This document shows positions 55,533 through 64,000 of a DNA stretch of 64,000 nucleotides, in pieces. The number at the start of each line of letters is the position of its first letter. Positions within the stretch are counted from its first letter, which is position 1. A program made the position numbers and the translations under genes. The DNA comes from Paraburkholderia solitsugae (GTDB lineage Bacteria > Pseudomonadota > Gammaproteobacteria > Burkholderiales > Burkholderiaceae), in contig NZ_WOEY01000035.1 of assembly GCF_013177695.1 (NCBI RefSeq), forward strand, positions 42,217 to 106,216. Reading direction: 5' to 3'. The notes below the pieces were generated by a model. It worked only from the letters and a program-made list of their open reading frames with translations, searched no databases and had not been told where the DNA came from.

Positions 55533-56882
55533 TCAGCGCACCAGACACGGGCGTTTGTTATCGAACTTCCAGTTCGGAATCAGGTACTGCATGGCTACGC
55601 CGTCGTCGCGTGCGCCGAGGCCATGTTGCTGATACAGCGCGTGAGCCTTCTCGATCTCGTCCATATCCAGCTCGATACCGAGACCGGCAGCCTGAGGCAC
55701 CTTGACCTTGCCGCCGACGATCTGCAGCGGCTCACGCGTCAGGCGCTGACCGTCCTGCCAGATCCAGTGCGTGTCGATCGCCGTGATCTTGCCGGGTGCC
55801 GCGGCCGCGACATGCGTGAACATCGCGAGCGAAATGTCGAAGTGGTTGTTCGAGTGCGAACCCCAGGTGAGGCCCCACTCGTTGCAGATCTGCGCTACAC
55901 GCACCGAGCCCTGCATGGTCCAGAAGTGCGGGTCGGCAAGCGGAATATCCACGGACTGCAACTGAATGGCGTGCCCCATCTGACGCCAGTCGGTGGCGAT
56001 CATGTTGGTCGCCGTCGGCAAACCGGTCGCGCGGCGGAATTCGGCCATCACCTCGCGGCCCGAGTAGCCGTTTTCCGCGCCGCACGGATCTTCCGCATAA
56101 GCCAGCACGTCGTGCTGGTCGCGGCACAGGCGCACCGCTTCCGCGAGCGACCATGCGCCATTCGGGTCGAGCGTGACGCGGGCGTGGGGGAAGCGTTCAG
56201 CCAGCGCCGTGACCGCTTCGATTTCGGCGTCGCCGGGCAGCACGCCGCCCTTGAGCTTGAAATCGTTGAAGCCATAGCGCGCTTGCGCGGCCTCGGCAAG
56301 CCGCACCACCGCTTCGGGTGTCATCGCTTCTTCGGTACGCACGCGCTCCCAATCGTCGCGCCCTTCCGCGCCACTGGCGTAGGGCAGATCGGTTTTATTG
56401 CGGTCGCCGATATAGAACAGGTAACCGAGCATTTCCACTTCGTCGCGTTGCTGGCCTTCGCCGAGCAGGGCCGCGACGGGCACGCCCAGATGCTGACCCA
56501 GCAGATCGAGCAGCGCGGCTTCGAGCGCGGTCACCGCGTGAATGGTGGTACGCAGATCGAAAGTCTGCAAACCGCGCCCGCCGGCGTCGCGGTCGGCGAA
56601 CTGCGTGCGTGCCTTGTTCAGGATAGCTTGCAAATTACCGATCGACTGGCCGACGACGAACGGACGCGCGTCGTCGATGGTCTTGCGGATGCTCTCGCCG
56701 CCCGGCACTTCGCCGACGCCGGTGTGTCCCGCACTGTCGCGCAGAATGACGATGTTGCGCGTGAAGAACGGGCCATGCGCGCCGCTCAGATTCATCAGCA
56801 TGCTGTCACGGCCGGCGACGGGCACGACGCGCAGTTCGGTCACGATCGGCGTAGCGTTCGATTGGGATGAGTTCGTGGACAT
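55533..56882 (-). CDS. gudD: D-glucarate dehydratase
   Basis: A 449-residue enolase-superfamily enzyme that dehydrates D-glucarate to 5-keto-4-deoxyglucarate. The KxK base motif is in [10 protein letters not shown], metal ligands occur in [15 protein letters not shown] and TNMIATD, and the catalytic histidine in [13 protein letters not shown], as in E. coli GudD. N-terminal [24 protein letters not shown] is usual. It lies between kdgD and the transporter with gaps of 78 and 125 bp on the same strand. Confidence 0.96.
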   Translation of the reverse strand: MSTNSSQSNATPIVTELRVVPVAGRDSMLMNLSGAHGPFFTRNIVILRDSAGHTGVGEVPGGESIRKTIDDARPFVVGQSIGNLQAILNKARTQFADRDAGGRGLQTFDLRTTIHAVTALEAALLDLLGQHLGVPVAALLGEGQQRDEVEMLGYLFYIGDRNKTDLPYASGAEGRDDWERVRTEEAMTPEAVVRLAEAAQARYGFNDFKLKGGVLPGDAEIEAVTALAERFPHARVTLDPNGAWSLAEAVRLCRDQHDVLAYAEDPCGAENGYSGREVMAEFRRATGLPTATNMIATDWRQMGHAIQLQSVDIPLADPHFWTMQGSVRVAQICNEWGLTWGSHSNNHFDISLAMFTHVAAAAPGKITAIDTHWIWQDGQRLTREPLQIVGGKVKVPQAAGLGIELDMDEIEKAHALYQQHGLGARDDGVAMQYLIPNWKFDNKRPCLVR

Positions 56883-57007
56883 GGTATTGGGCCCAGTTGA
56901 GTTAGTGAGCCAGCGAGTGGGAGTTCACGCATTGCATAAGCGCGCTCGGAACTCGTGCCGGACAGAAAGTGGGAAGTGCGCTATTCATAGTCGACGATTT
57001 TCGCCAG

Positions 57008-58339
57008 TCAGTGGGCTTTGCTATGCAAAGACGCCGGCAGCGCGTCGCGGTTCACGCGGCGATTGCGGGTCAGGAAGCCGGCCGCCGCCGCGATCAGCGA
57101 AGCCACGCCCAAGGCATACAGACCACCGGTGATAGAGCCGGTGTGCTGCTGCAGATAACCGAAGGCAGCCGGTGCGAAGAATCCGCCGAGGTTGCCGACC
57201 GAGTTGATCAGCGCGATGACCGCGGCGGCCACGCGGGCGTCCAGATAACCCTGCGGGATTGGCCAGAAGAGCGAAGACGCTGCCTTGAAACCGATCGCCG
57301 AGAAGCAGATGGCCACAAACGACAGTACCGGATTACCCGAAGTCGAGGCGAACAGCCCGCACGCCGCGATGACGAGCGCCACCGCCAGCCACGCCTGCTG
57401 GAAACGCCATTTCGCCGACAACACCGCGAAGCAGTACATCGCGACCATGGCGATGAGCCACGGGATGGTATTGAACATGCCGACTTCGAAGTCCGAGAGT
57501 CCACCCATCTTGCGGATGATCGTCGGGAGCCAGAAGGTGGCCGCGTAAATGGTCAATTGAATCGCGAAGTACAGGAAGCAAAATAGAAGAATCTGCGGGT
57601 CTTTCAGCAGTTTCATCGCGGGCAGATGCGCGCCGCCGTGCGTCTCGCGTTCAGCCTGCTCCGCGGCGATCGAGCTTTCGAGCACGGTCTGCTCTTCAGT
57701 TGTCAGCCACGACGCATCGCGAATCCGCGACTTCAGCAGCATCCAGCTGACGCCGCACAGCACGATCGAAAAACCGCCTTCGATGAGAAACATCCATTGC
57801 CAGCCGTGCAGGCCAAAGCCGCGAATGGACAGCAGGCTGCCAGTGATCGGCCCGGACAGCACCGACGCAAGTGCGGAGCCCGAGAGAAAAACCGCCACAG
57901 CCTTGCCGCGGTCTTTCTGCGGCAGCCATTGGGTGAAGTAAAACACCACACCCGGGAAGAAGCCGGCTTCTGCGATGCCGAGCAGGAATCGCAGCACGTA
58001 GAAGGACGTATCGTTCCAGACGAACGCCATGGCGGCCGCGACCAGCCCCCAGGTGCCCATGATGCGGGTCAGCCAGGCGCGCGCGCCGTACTTCTGCATC
58101 AACACGTTCGACGGCACCTCGAACAGCGCGTAGCCGACAAAGAACAAACCGCTGCCCAGACCGTAGGCGGCCGCGCCGATGCCCAGATCCGTCTGCATGT
58201 GGGAATTGACGAAGCCGATGTTCACGCGATCGATATAGTTCGCGATGAACATGATCAGAAAGAGCGGCAGCACGTGCCGCTTGACCTTCGAGACCGCGGA
58301 CTCGAGCGTGTCGGCGGCTGGGGTGAGAGCAGATGTCAA
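57008..58339 (-). CDS. gudP: Glucarate transporter, MFS anion:cation symporter
   Basis: A 443-residue 12-helix carrier. FIANYIDRVNIGFVNSHMQTDLGIGAAAYGLGSGLFFVGYALFE spans the signature of helices 1-2, RAWLTRIMGTWG the loop motif. Family members take up hexarates, tartrate or phthalate derivatives. Its position as first gene before gudD and kdgD makes D-glucarate (perhaps also galactarate) the likely substrate. Assignment to gudP rests on context more than on sequence. Confidence 0.87.
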   Translation of the reverse strand: MTSALTPAADTLESAVSKVKRHVLPLFLIMFIANYIDRVNIGFVNSHMQTDLGIGAAAYGLGSGLFFVGYALFEVPSNVLMQKYGARAWLTRIMGTWGLVAAAMAFVWNDTSFYVLRFLLGIAEAGFFPGVVFYFTQWLPQKDRGKAVAVFLSGSALASVLSGPITGSLLSIRGFGLHGWQWMFLIEGGFSIVLCGVSWMLLKSRIRDASWLTTEEQTVLESSIAAEQAERETHGGAHLPAMKLLKDPQILLFCFLYFAIQLTIYAATFWLPTIIRKMGGLSDFEVGMFNTIPWLIAMVAMYCFAVLSAKWRFQQAWLAVALVIAACGLFASTSGNPVLSFVAICFSAIGFKAASSLFWPIPQGYLDARVAAAVIALINSVGNLGGFFAPAAFGYLQQHTGSITGGLYALGVASLIAAAAGFLTRNRRVNRDALPASLHSKAH

Positions 58340-58445
58340 GGTTGTCTCCTGTTCCGGTCACTCCGGCGGCCTGACCGAACGCATCGCGGCGCATTCGAGC
58401 AGGCCGGCAATCCGGTTTCGAAGTGGTGCCAAAACGCGTGATACG

Positions 58446-58456
58446 TTGTCTGACGA
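58446..58456 (+). promoter_or_regulatory. FadR-type operator candidate, gudP side
   Basis: TTGTCTGACGA, with symmetric core GTC-T-GAC, 107 bp before the gudP start. FadR/UxuR-type regulators often bind TTGTnnnACAA-like dyads. The partner is at 58601-58611. Confidence 0.5.
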
Positions 58457-58600
58457 CAGTCTACCCTCTTCTTTCCACCGATTCCAACAAGGTGTTTACC
58501 CTGCCGTTCGAGGCACACTCGAGCTATATTCAGGCCACATAGACCGGCAAGAAGCGATCAGCTTGACGTTTCCCAATTAAAAATAGCCACTCAAAATAAG

Positions 58601-58611
58601 ACGTCCGACAA
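58601..58611 (-). promoter_or_regulatory. FadR-type operator candidate, second copy
   Basis: ACGTCCGACAA, whose complement TTGTCGGACGT matches TTGTCTGACGA at 58446 in nine of eleven positions. It could pair with that site in a loop or serve the regulator's own promoter. Confidence 0.5.
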
Positions 58612-58778
58612 CATAATGAATGTGACCCCGGTCGCGCCACCTCAACCCGCCCGGGAGCGCGAGATTCGAGTCGTGATCACTCGGACTGACGCTATGATGG
58701 CTATGTCGAACCGTCACATGACGTCATTCGCACACGCAACGTGTGTATTTCCAGCCGATTAGTCAATAAGCCCCAGAA

Positions 58779-59489
58779 ATGAGCAGCCTAACTGAGAAGG
58801 TGGTGGCCACCCTTTCCGATGAAATCCGCCGCGGCACCCTGAGGCCGGGCGATCGCATTCCGACAGAAGTCGCCATGATGAAGCAGCTCTCGGTGAGCCG
58901 CTCCGTGGTTCGCGAGGCGATCTCGCGCCTGCAAGCGGCTAAAGTGGTCGAGACGCGTCATGGCATCGGCACGTTCGTTCTGGAGCCGGCCACGGATCAG
59001 TCGATGCAACTGCCCGCGGCCGACCTGTCCAGCATGCTGGACGTCATGGCGATCATCGAATTTCGTATCGACGTAGAAGCCGCCTCGGCCGCGCTCGCCG
59101 CGGCGCGGCGCACCGAGCAGAATCTCAAGCAGATTCGTGCCGCGCTGGAGCGTTTCGAGTCCGAACTCGAGCGAGGAAGTACCGATACGTTAGCGCATGA
59201 CATCGAGTTTCATCTGCAGATCGCACGCGCGAGCGGTAACCGCTACTTTTTCGATGTGCTCAGTCAGCTCGGCCGCTCGGTGAGCCCGCGCACGCGGCTC
59301 GGCTCAGCCGAGATCGCGGCACTCGACCATATTGAAACCCTGCGCAACGTGCTCAGCGAGCATCAGATGATCTATCGGGCCATCGAACGCCAGGACGCCG
59401 ACGACGCGCGCGCCGCGATGCGCATGCATTTAAGCAATAGCCGCGAGCGACTTCGGCGTGCGCATGAGTTAAGCAAGGCGAGCGGCTGA
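58779..59489 (+). CDS. GntR/FadR-type regulator of glucarate genes
   Basis: A 236-residue regulator. The winged helix reads GTLRPGDRIPTEVAMMKQLSVSRSVVREAISRLQAAKVVETRHGIGTFV (about 18-66) and the FCD ligand domain follows (about 85-225; metal-binding residues in DIEFHLQIARASGN and a later EHQMIYRAI). It is divergent from gudP-gudD-kdgD and is the obvious candidate for glucarate-dependent derepression. Confidence 0.93.
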   Translation: MSSLTEKVVATLSDEIRRGTLRPGDRIPTEVAMMKQLSVSRSVVREAISRLQAAKVVETRHGIGTFVLEPATDQSMQLPAADLSSMLDVMAIIEFRIDVEAASAALAAARRTEQNLKQIRAALERFESELERGSTDTLAHDIEFHLQIARASGNRYFFDVLSQLGRSVSPRTRLGSAEIAALDHIETLRNVLSEHQMIYRAIERQDADDARAAMRMHLSNSRERLRRAHELSKASG

Positions 59490-59627
59490 GCCGAAGGCCC
59501 GGCGACACGGCAGCGAACAGGGAGAACGCCGCTGTCGCCGCGCACGGGCGAGACATGGCCGTCGCGGCGCTTGAACGCGGGGCTTCAGATCGGGCTAGCG
59601 GTGCGCAGAAGCGACCGCGCTAGCGAA

Positions 59628-59963
59628 CTAATGGGCCGGCGCATGTCCAACCGCAACCGGCTCCTCCACCTCCAACCCCATCAACGCCGAACTCAACGAT
59701 TTGCCGTGCGCATCAAGCGCAAGCGAGCGCGTCACACCACCGCCGAGCGCATGGCCGAGTACGAAGTTGAACGCGGCGATGTGAGGCAATTCATAACGCA
59801 CGACCTCGCCACGCACCACGTCGCCCAGATGCGCCTTGACCCGCTCCGGCGTCAACACCGCTCGCAGATGCTCGTAGTGCTTTGCGTCGTAGCAGATGAC
59901 AGAGATATTCAGCGTATTGCCCTTGTCGCCGGTCCGCGAATGAGCAAGCTCACGTAGTTTCAT
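59628..59963 (-). CDS. AtuA-like small subunit (AtuA-associated protein)
   Basis: A 111-residue protein starting MKLRELAHSRTGDKGNTLNISVICYD, which corresponds to the C-terminal domain fused to AtuA in Pseudomonas. It follows the AtuA gene with only one nucleotide between stop and start, so the two should be made together and act as one enzyme or complex. It has no signal peptide. The reaction is unknown. Confidence 0.85.
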   Translation of the reverse strand: MKLRELAHSRTGDKGNTLNISVICYDAKHYEHLRAVLTPERVKAHLGDVVRGEVVRYELPHIAAFNFVLGHALGGGVTRSLALDAHGKSLSSALMGLEVEEPVAVGHAPAH

Positions 59964-59964
59964 G

Positions 59965-61323
59965 TCACGCCTCCACTAGCGAGAATGTCGGCCTGGCATG
60001 CTCGCGCGGCAGCAGGACCGATTGCACCGCGACGACTTCGCGCGCTGACTTGGTGACGCCGCCACCGCCCGCCGGGCCGTTCGTGTAAAGCGTCTCCACC
60101 TCGTTGCCGATCCGCACGGCTTGCGCCAGCGATTCGGTGCGCCCCGCGACCCGCGCGCGCACCTCATAAGGCTCGGCGTAACCGCCAGCCAGCGTTTCGC
60201 CATGCAACGCATTCACGCCGATCAGATCGAAGCGCAATTCACGCGTTTCGACACCGGTCAAGGCAAGCCTCTCCCGCACGATATCGAGTGCAAGCCGGGC
60301 CCGCGCCAGCGCACCGGGCCCCCCGTATGAAATCTGCCCTTCGCCGATATAGCCGTCGAAGTAAGCGACCGACACCTTCAGCGTATCGGTACGCGGCGTA
60401 CCGCGTCCGCCGCTCACGCGAATGCGATCCGGTGCTTCCTGCGCGACACGCACCTGGGTGAAATCGGCCACCACGTCCGGTTGCAGATAGCGCCGCGGAT
60501 CGTGAATCTCGTAGAGCAGTTGCTCTTTGCAGGTTGCCTCGGTCACCCGCCCGCCGGCCTGCGCGAGCTTGGTGATGACCACCGCGCCGTCCGGCGCGAC
60601 TTCGGCGAGGGGAAAGCCGAGCCTCGCGAGATCGGGGACGTCCTTGAAGCCCGGATCGGCAAAATAGCCACCGGTGATTTGTCCCGCGCATTCGAGCAGG
60701 TGGCCGATCACGGTCGCCTGACCGAGCGTCTGCCAGTCGTCCATCTGCCAGCCGAATTCGTGGATCAGCGGCGCGACGAACAACGACGGATCGGCGACAC
60801 GTCCGGTCAGGACGATTTGCGCGCCGGCCGCCAGCGCCTCGACAATCGCCGCCGCGCCGAGATACGCATTCGCGGACACGAGGCGCTCCTTGTACGAAGC
60901 GACGCTTTCCCCGGACTCCTCGAAGCGGAAATTCCCTTGCCGCACGACGTCGAGTACATCGTCGCCAGTGACGGCGGCAATCTTCACGTCGCCGAGACCG
61001 AGCGAGCGCGCGACCTCGGCCGTCTTGCGCGCCGCCGCGAGCGGATTGGCCGCGCCCATGTTCGTGATGATCCGCACGCCGTTGCGTAGTGCAGCGGGGA
61101 GCACGGCCCTCATGCGCGTTTCGAGCAACGGGTCGTAGCCGAGTTCAGTATCTTTGCTGCGCGCCTGCTGCGCGATCGCGATGGTGCGTTCGGCGAGGCA
61201 CTCGAATACGAGGTAGTCGAGCGCGCCGTGTTCCGCCAGTTCGACCGCGGGTTCGATGCGGTCACCGGAATATCCCGCGCCCGCGCCGATTCGTACTGGT
61301 CGTCTATGTGGAATGACAATCAT
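59965..61323 (-). CDS. AtuA family protein (DUF1446)
   Basis: A 452-residue cytoplasmic protein of the acyclic-terpene-utilisation A family. Conserved stretches are RIGAGAGYSGDRIEPAVELAEHG, LDYLVFECLAERTIA, TNMGAANPLAA, VLTGRVADPSLF, and the glycine-rich GPAGGGGVTKSAREVV. AtuA is essential for citronellol/geranate growth in Pseudomonas, but most homologues lie outside terpene clusters. Here it is paired with a CitMHS carrier and a LysR gene, so a carboxylate substrate is likelier than a terpene. ATG 61323 or GTG 61332 may be used. Confidence 0.88.
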   Translation of the reverse strand: MIVIPHRRPVRIGAGAGYSGDRIEPAVELAEHGALDYLVFECLAERTIAIAQQARSKDTELGYDPLLETRMRAVLPAALRNGVRIITNMGAANPLAAARKTAEVARSLGLGDVKIAAVTGDDVLDVVRQGNFRFEESGESVASYKERLVSANAYLGAAAIVEALAAGAQIVLTGRVADPSLFVAPLIHEFGWQMDDWQTLGQATVIGHLLECAGQITGGYFADPGFKDVPDLARLGFPLAEVAPDGAVVITKLAQAGGRVTEATCKEQLLYEIHDPRRYLQPDVVADFTQVRVAQEAPDRIRVSGGRGTPRTDTLKVSVAYFDGYIGEGQISYGGPGALARARLALDIVRERLALTGVETRELRFDLIGVNALHGETLAGGYAEPYEVRARVAGRTESLAQAVRIGNEVETLYTNGPAGGGGVTKSAREVVAVQSVLLPREHARPTFSLVEA

Positions 61324-61356
61324 GGTGGTCACATCCGTTCAGTCAAGCGGTGCAGT

Positions 61357-62661
61357 TCACAGTGGGAATATCCCCAGCACGACGCAGGCAATCGTCATCA
61401 CGATCGAGGCGCCGAACAGCAGAGGGAACGTGAATTTCTGATGGTCGGCGAGATCGATACCGCACAGGCCGACCACGAGGAACGTCGCCGGCGTCAGCGG
61501 GCTGACCGGAAAGCCGGTCGTCATCTGGCCGAGTAGCGCGGCCTGGCCAACATGCACAGCGGGCACACCGAGTTGGCCGGCCACTTCGGCAATCACCGGC
61601 AGTACGCCGAAGTAAAACGAGTCCGGGTCGAACAGCATGCTCAGCGGCATCGACATCAACCCGAGCGCGACGGGGATATGGCCAGCCATCGCGGGCGGCA
61701 CGAAGCCGACCGCTGCCTGCGCCATCGCTTTCAGCATGCCGCTGCCTTGCATCACGCCGGTGAACACGCCGGCCGCAAGCAGAATGCCGGCCATCATCAA
61801 CGCGGCCCGTGCGTGAGCGTCGATCCGCTTACGCTGCATGTCGACGTTCGGATAGTTCACCATCAGCGCAATGCACAACCCGACCATGAACATGATCGCC
61901 GGCGGAATCTTCTCGCCCATCACGACCATCGTGCCGAGTACGACCAGCGTCAAGACAATGTTGAACCAGAAGTTTTTCGGCCGGCGCAAGGCTTGCTCCT
62001 CGGGCGTCAGCTCGCGTTGCGGCATCGGCACGGAAGCGCTCGCGGCGGTGAGGCCGAGCCGCTTTTCCTCGCGCCGCCCGAGCCAGAACGCCATGCCGAA
62101 GACGAACACGAGGCCGATCAACTGCACGGGGATCAGTGGGTTGAACAAGGCCGAAATCGGCAGATGCAACGACGCCGATGCGCGGATCATCGGCCCCGTC
62201 CACGGCAGAAAATTGATGCCGGCGGCCATCGACACGGCCGCGGCCAGCACGCGCCGGTCCATCTTCAGGCGATCGTAGAGCGGCAGCATCGCGGGAATCG
62301 TGACGAGAAAGCACACCGCGCCGGAACCGTCCAGGTGAATCAGCAGCGCCAGCAACGTGGTGCCCATCACGATCCGCGTGGGCCGCGTACCGACGGCCCG
62401 CAGAATGCGGTCGATGATCGGATCGAGCGTGCCGGCGTCGGTGATGGTGCCAAAGTAAAGAATCGCGAACACGAACATTCCGACCACGGGCGCGAGACTC
62501 TTGAGCCCGTCGATCACGAACTTGCTTGTCTGAAAGCCGAAACCGCCGATAAGCGACGCCGCAATCGGCACGATGATGAGCGCCACGAGCGGCGACATCC
62601 GTTTCGACAGAATCGCGCCGAGCAGCACGACGATGGTAGCCAGCCCCAGCAATGGCAGCAT
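61357..62661 (-). CDS. CitMHS-family carboxylate transporter
   Basis: A 434-residue inner-membrane carrier with about 11-12 helices, of the citrate-metal:H+ symporter family. The duplicated segments with KRMSPLVALIIVPIAASLIGGFG early and LLFDPDSFYFGVLPVIAEV late are typical. Members import citrate or other tri- and dicarboxylates complexed with Mg2+ or Ca2+. It is the first gene of the operon with the AtuA pair, 33 nt before it, and probably brings in their substrate. Confidence 0.9.
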   Translation of the reverse strand: MLPLLGLATIVVLLGAILSKRMSPLVALIIVPIAASLIGGFGFQTSKFVIDGLKSLAPVVGMFVFAILYFGTITDAGTLDPIIDRILRAVGTRPTRIVMGTTLLALLIHLDGSGAVCFLVTIPAMLPLYDRLKMDRRVLAAAVSMAAGINFLPWTGPMIRASASLHLPISALFNPLIPVQLIGLVFVFGMAFWLGRREEKRLGLTAASASVPMPQRELTPEEQALRRPKNFWFNIVLTLVVLGTMVVMGEKIPPAIMFMVGLCIALMVNYPNVDMQRKRIDAHARAALMMAGILLAAGVFTGVMQGSGMLKAMAQAAVGFVPPAMAGHIPVALGLMSMPLSMLFDPDSFYFGVLPVIAEVAGQLGVPAVHVGQAALLGQMTTGFPVSPLTPATFLVVGLCGIDLADHQKFTFPLLFGASIVMTIACVVLGIFPL

Positions 62662-62720
62662 GTGCTTGTCTCCAAGGTTGTTTTTTACTGCGATCCAGCG
62701 TAAGTTCGAGGCAACAATAA

Positions 62721-62740
62721 ATCAATTGAAATGAATTGAT
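62721..62740. promoter_or_regulatory. LysR operator upstream of CitMHS/AtuA genes
   Basis: ATCAATT (62721-62727), N6, AATTGAT (62734-62740), perfect arms, in the 99-bp divergent region 20 bp before the LysR start and 60 bp from the CitMHS start. It contains T-N11-A, as LysR boxes do. Confidence 0.65.
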
Positions 62741-62760
62741 CGCAGCAATTACAAACCATT

Positions 62761-63666
62761 ATGGATCTGAATCTTCGGGACATCCGCGCCTTCATCGCCG
62801 TCGCGCAAACGGGCAGCTTCACGCGTGCGGCGACACGGTTGCACCTGTCACAACCGGCCTTGACGGTACAGATTCGCCGCCTCGAGGAAACGGTGGGCAT
62901 GCGTCTGTTCGATCGCAACAGCCGCAATGTCGCGCTGACGCCGACCGGCCGCGAACTGCTGCCGCTGTTGCAGAAGTCGCTGCACGATATGGAACATGTG
63001 CTGATCGACGCGCGTGCGCTCGGCGACGGAACCAGCGGCACGGTGCGGATCGCGTGCCTGCCGACTTTCGCGGCCAGCGTCTTGCCCGAACTCGTGCAGG
63101 AGATGAAGAAGGCGGTGCCGCGTGTGAGCTTCCATGTGCGCGACGTGGTCGCCAGCATGGTCAACACGCTGGTCCGCAATGAGGAGGTCGATCTCGGGCT
63201 GACCGGTGGCGAACTGGACGATCCAAGCTTCGAGGTGCTGCACGCGGGCATCGACCGCCTGGTGGCAGTGTTTCCGAAGCGCCACGCGCTGGCACGGCGC
63301 CGCCGCATTACGCTGGCCGACCTCGCCGCCGTGCCGCTCGTGTTGACCGCACAAGGCACGAGCGTGCGGGCCGTGGTCGATAGCGCCTTTGCCAACGCCC
63401 ACTGCGCACCGGAGATCGCCTGTGAGCCGACCTACATGATGAGTGCCGTCGCCATGGTGCGCGCCGGGCTCGGCGTGACCATCCTGCCGGCGTCGGCTCG
63501 CGAGGTCAGAGCGGAACCTGAGCTGGTGGTCCGCCCTGTCGACGATCCCGCGTTCACTCGCCCTATCGCCCTCATCAAGAAGCGCGGCAGGACCCTGCCG
63601 CCCGTCACGGAAACCTTCGTTGCGGTGTTGATCGACAAGCTCGGCAAGATTTCAGCGTCCGATTGA
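62761..63666 (+). CDS. LysR-family regulator of the CitMHS/AtuA operon
   Basis: A 301-residue regulator: winged helix GSFTRAATRLHLSQPALTVQIRRLEETVGMRLFDR, then the effector domain from about residue 90 (GTVRIACLPTFAASVLPELVQEM). It belongs to the branch around CynR/CbbR-like regulators. Divergence from the CitMHS gene with a clear dyad between them makes that operon the target. No Shine-Dalgarno is seen before ATG 62761. Confidence 0.93.
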   Translation: MDLNLRDIRAFIAVAQTGSFTRAATRLHLSQPALTVQIRRLEETVGMRLFDRNSRNVALTPTGRELLPLLQKSLHDMEHVLIDARALGDGTSGTVRIACLPTFAASVLPELVQEMKKAVPRVSFHVRDVVASMVNTLVRNEEVDLGLTGGELDDPSFEVLHAGIDRLVAVFPKRHALARRRRITLADLAAVPLVLTAQGTSVRAVVDSAFANAHCAPEIACEPTYMMSAVAMVRAGLGVTILPASAREVRAEPELVVRPVDDPAFTRPIALIKKRGRTLPPVTETFVAVLIDKLGKISASD

Positions 63667-64000
63667 CCTCTATGCGTATTCAATAATTCAATCGACAACT
63701 CAACCGGACACCAACAAAGTCTCGTGCAGCATGCCGGGTGAACCGGCTACCCAAGGGAGTCAGGCACGTGTCGAAAGGACAGGTTCTAACCTTGCGCCAT
63801 CGGCTGTCCCGAGAGTTCCCACTTGCGTTCCTTACTCCATTCGCACGCCCACCGTTTAGTCCCAGCTTTAGCGTCTGAAATTGCTGGAACCCGCATCAGT
63901 TGTAGGGTTCGGCAATTTTTTAGTAGTCCTATGTAGCCATGTAATTCACATTATCACCTTGATTTTTCGCGCATGCTTTGCTTTTATTCGTGTTCATGTA
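63667..64000. other. Right end of the window, no gene seen
   Basis: The last 334 bp contain no credible coding frame. The final 100 bp are clearly richer in A and T, as in an intergenic promoter region of a gene beyond the edge. I find no RNA gene or terminator. Confidence 0.55.

Larger units (their letters stand above)
58340..58778. other. Divergent control region of the glucarate genes
   Basis: A 439-bp stretch without genes between gudP and the GntR gene. It carries two copies of an 11-bp element, at 58446-58456 and 58601-58611 in opposite orientation, and a palindrome ATGACGTCAT at 58718-58727, 50 bp before the regulator. Confidence 0.6.

Noticed and set aside
55458..56870. 470-codon frame opposite gudD
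   Set aside because: Complement of a gene with conserved enolase-family motifs; no motif of its own.
61552..62703. 383-codon His/Arg-rich frame opposite the CitMHS gene
   Set aside because: The His/Arg richness arises from reading membrane-helix codons backwards.

Overview
The window is high-GC, densely coded DNA from a versatile catabolic proteobacterium. The gene families, the Burkholderia-type trimeric porin, the ars and dau gene sets and the many LysR/GntR-controlled uptake-and-degradation modules point to Paraburkholderia, Burkholderia or a close relative. That assignment rests on gene style, not on a marker gene. I see no rRNA, tRNA, CRISPR array, phage or plasmid backbone. The only mobile element is one complete IS630-type insertion sequence.

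Layout. 1-1563: start of a secreted binding protein and a leucine-rich-repeat protein kinase. 1777-5529: an alkyl-DNA repair protein with an unusual tail, then an arsenic operon arsR-acr3-arsC-arsH with a double operator. 5626-8187: double-GNAT acetyltransferase, hydrolase remnant, PAP2 phosphatase, dienelactone hydrolase. 8448-14821: a signalling operon made of a periplasmic binding protein, a small unknown protein, a hybrid histidine kinase, a receiver-PAS-histidine kinase and a NarL-type regulator. 15256-16338: IS630 element. 16394-21982: LysR/cupin pair and a D-arginine-type dauA/binding-protein/dauB/dauR cluster around a perfect 21-bp palindrome. 22144-27459: secreted glycosidase-like protein with a Pro-Thr linker, a 1.1-kb gene-free stretch and a secreted beta-propeller. 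27657-31376: LysR/NmrA reductase pair, serine hydrolase, BON protein.

31452-38875: porin, MFS importer, CaiB CoA-transferase, acyl-CoA dehydrogenase and CoA ligase on one strand, with a divergent LysR gene and a clear operator; together they would import an organic acid, activate it with CoA and oxidise it. 38897-48836: an NTF2-FMO monooxygenase, a GAF-Fis regulator lacking AAA+, two MFS carriers around a lone GAF protein, a cytoplasmic gamma-glutamyltransferase-family hydrolase and its divergent GntR repressor with two matching operators. 48870-52459: binding protein plus CHASE-PAS-GGDEF-EAL protein, translationally coupled. 52840-54396: 14-TM drug exporter.

54537-59489: D-glucarate catabolism (gudP, gudD, kdgD) with divergent GntR regulator. 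59628-63666: AtuA-family protein split over two genes, CitMHS carrier and divergent LysR regulator. The main candidates for new biology are the five-gene sensory relay with shared TCCTGA/TCAGGA sites, the coupled binding-protein/c-di-GMP pair, the Ogt tail resembling a sliding-clamp ligand, the AAA+-less activator cluster and the acyl-CoA dehydrogenase lacking the usual glutamate. Functions were assigned by reading motifs; no database search was run.
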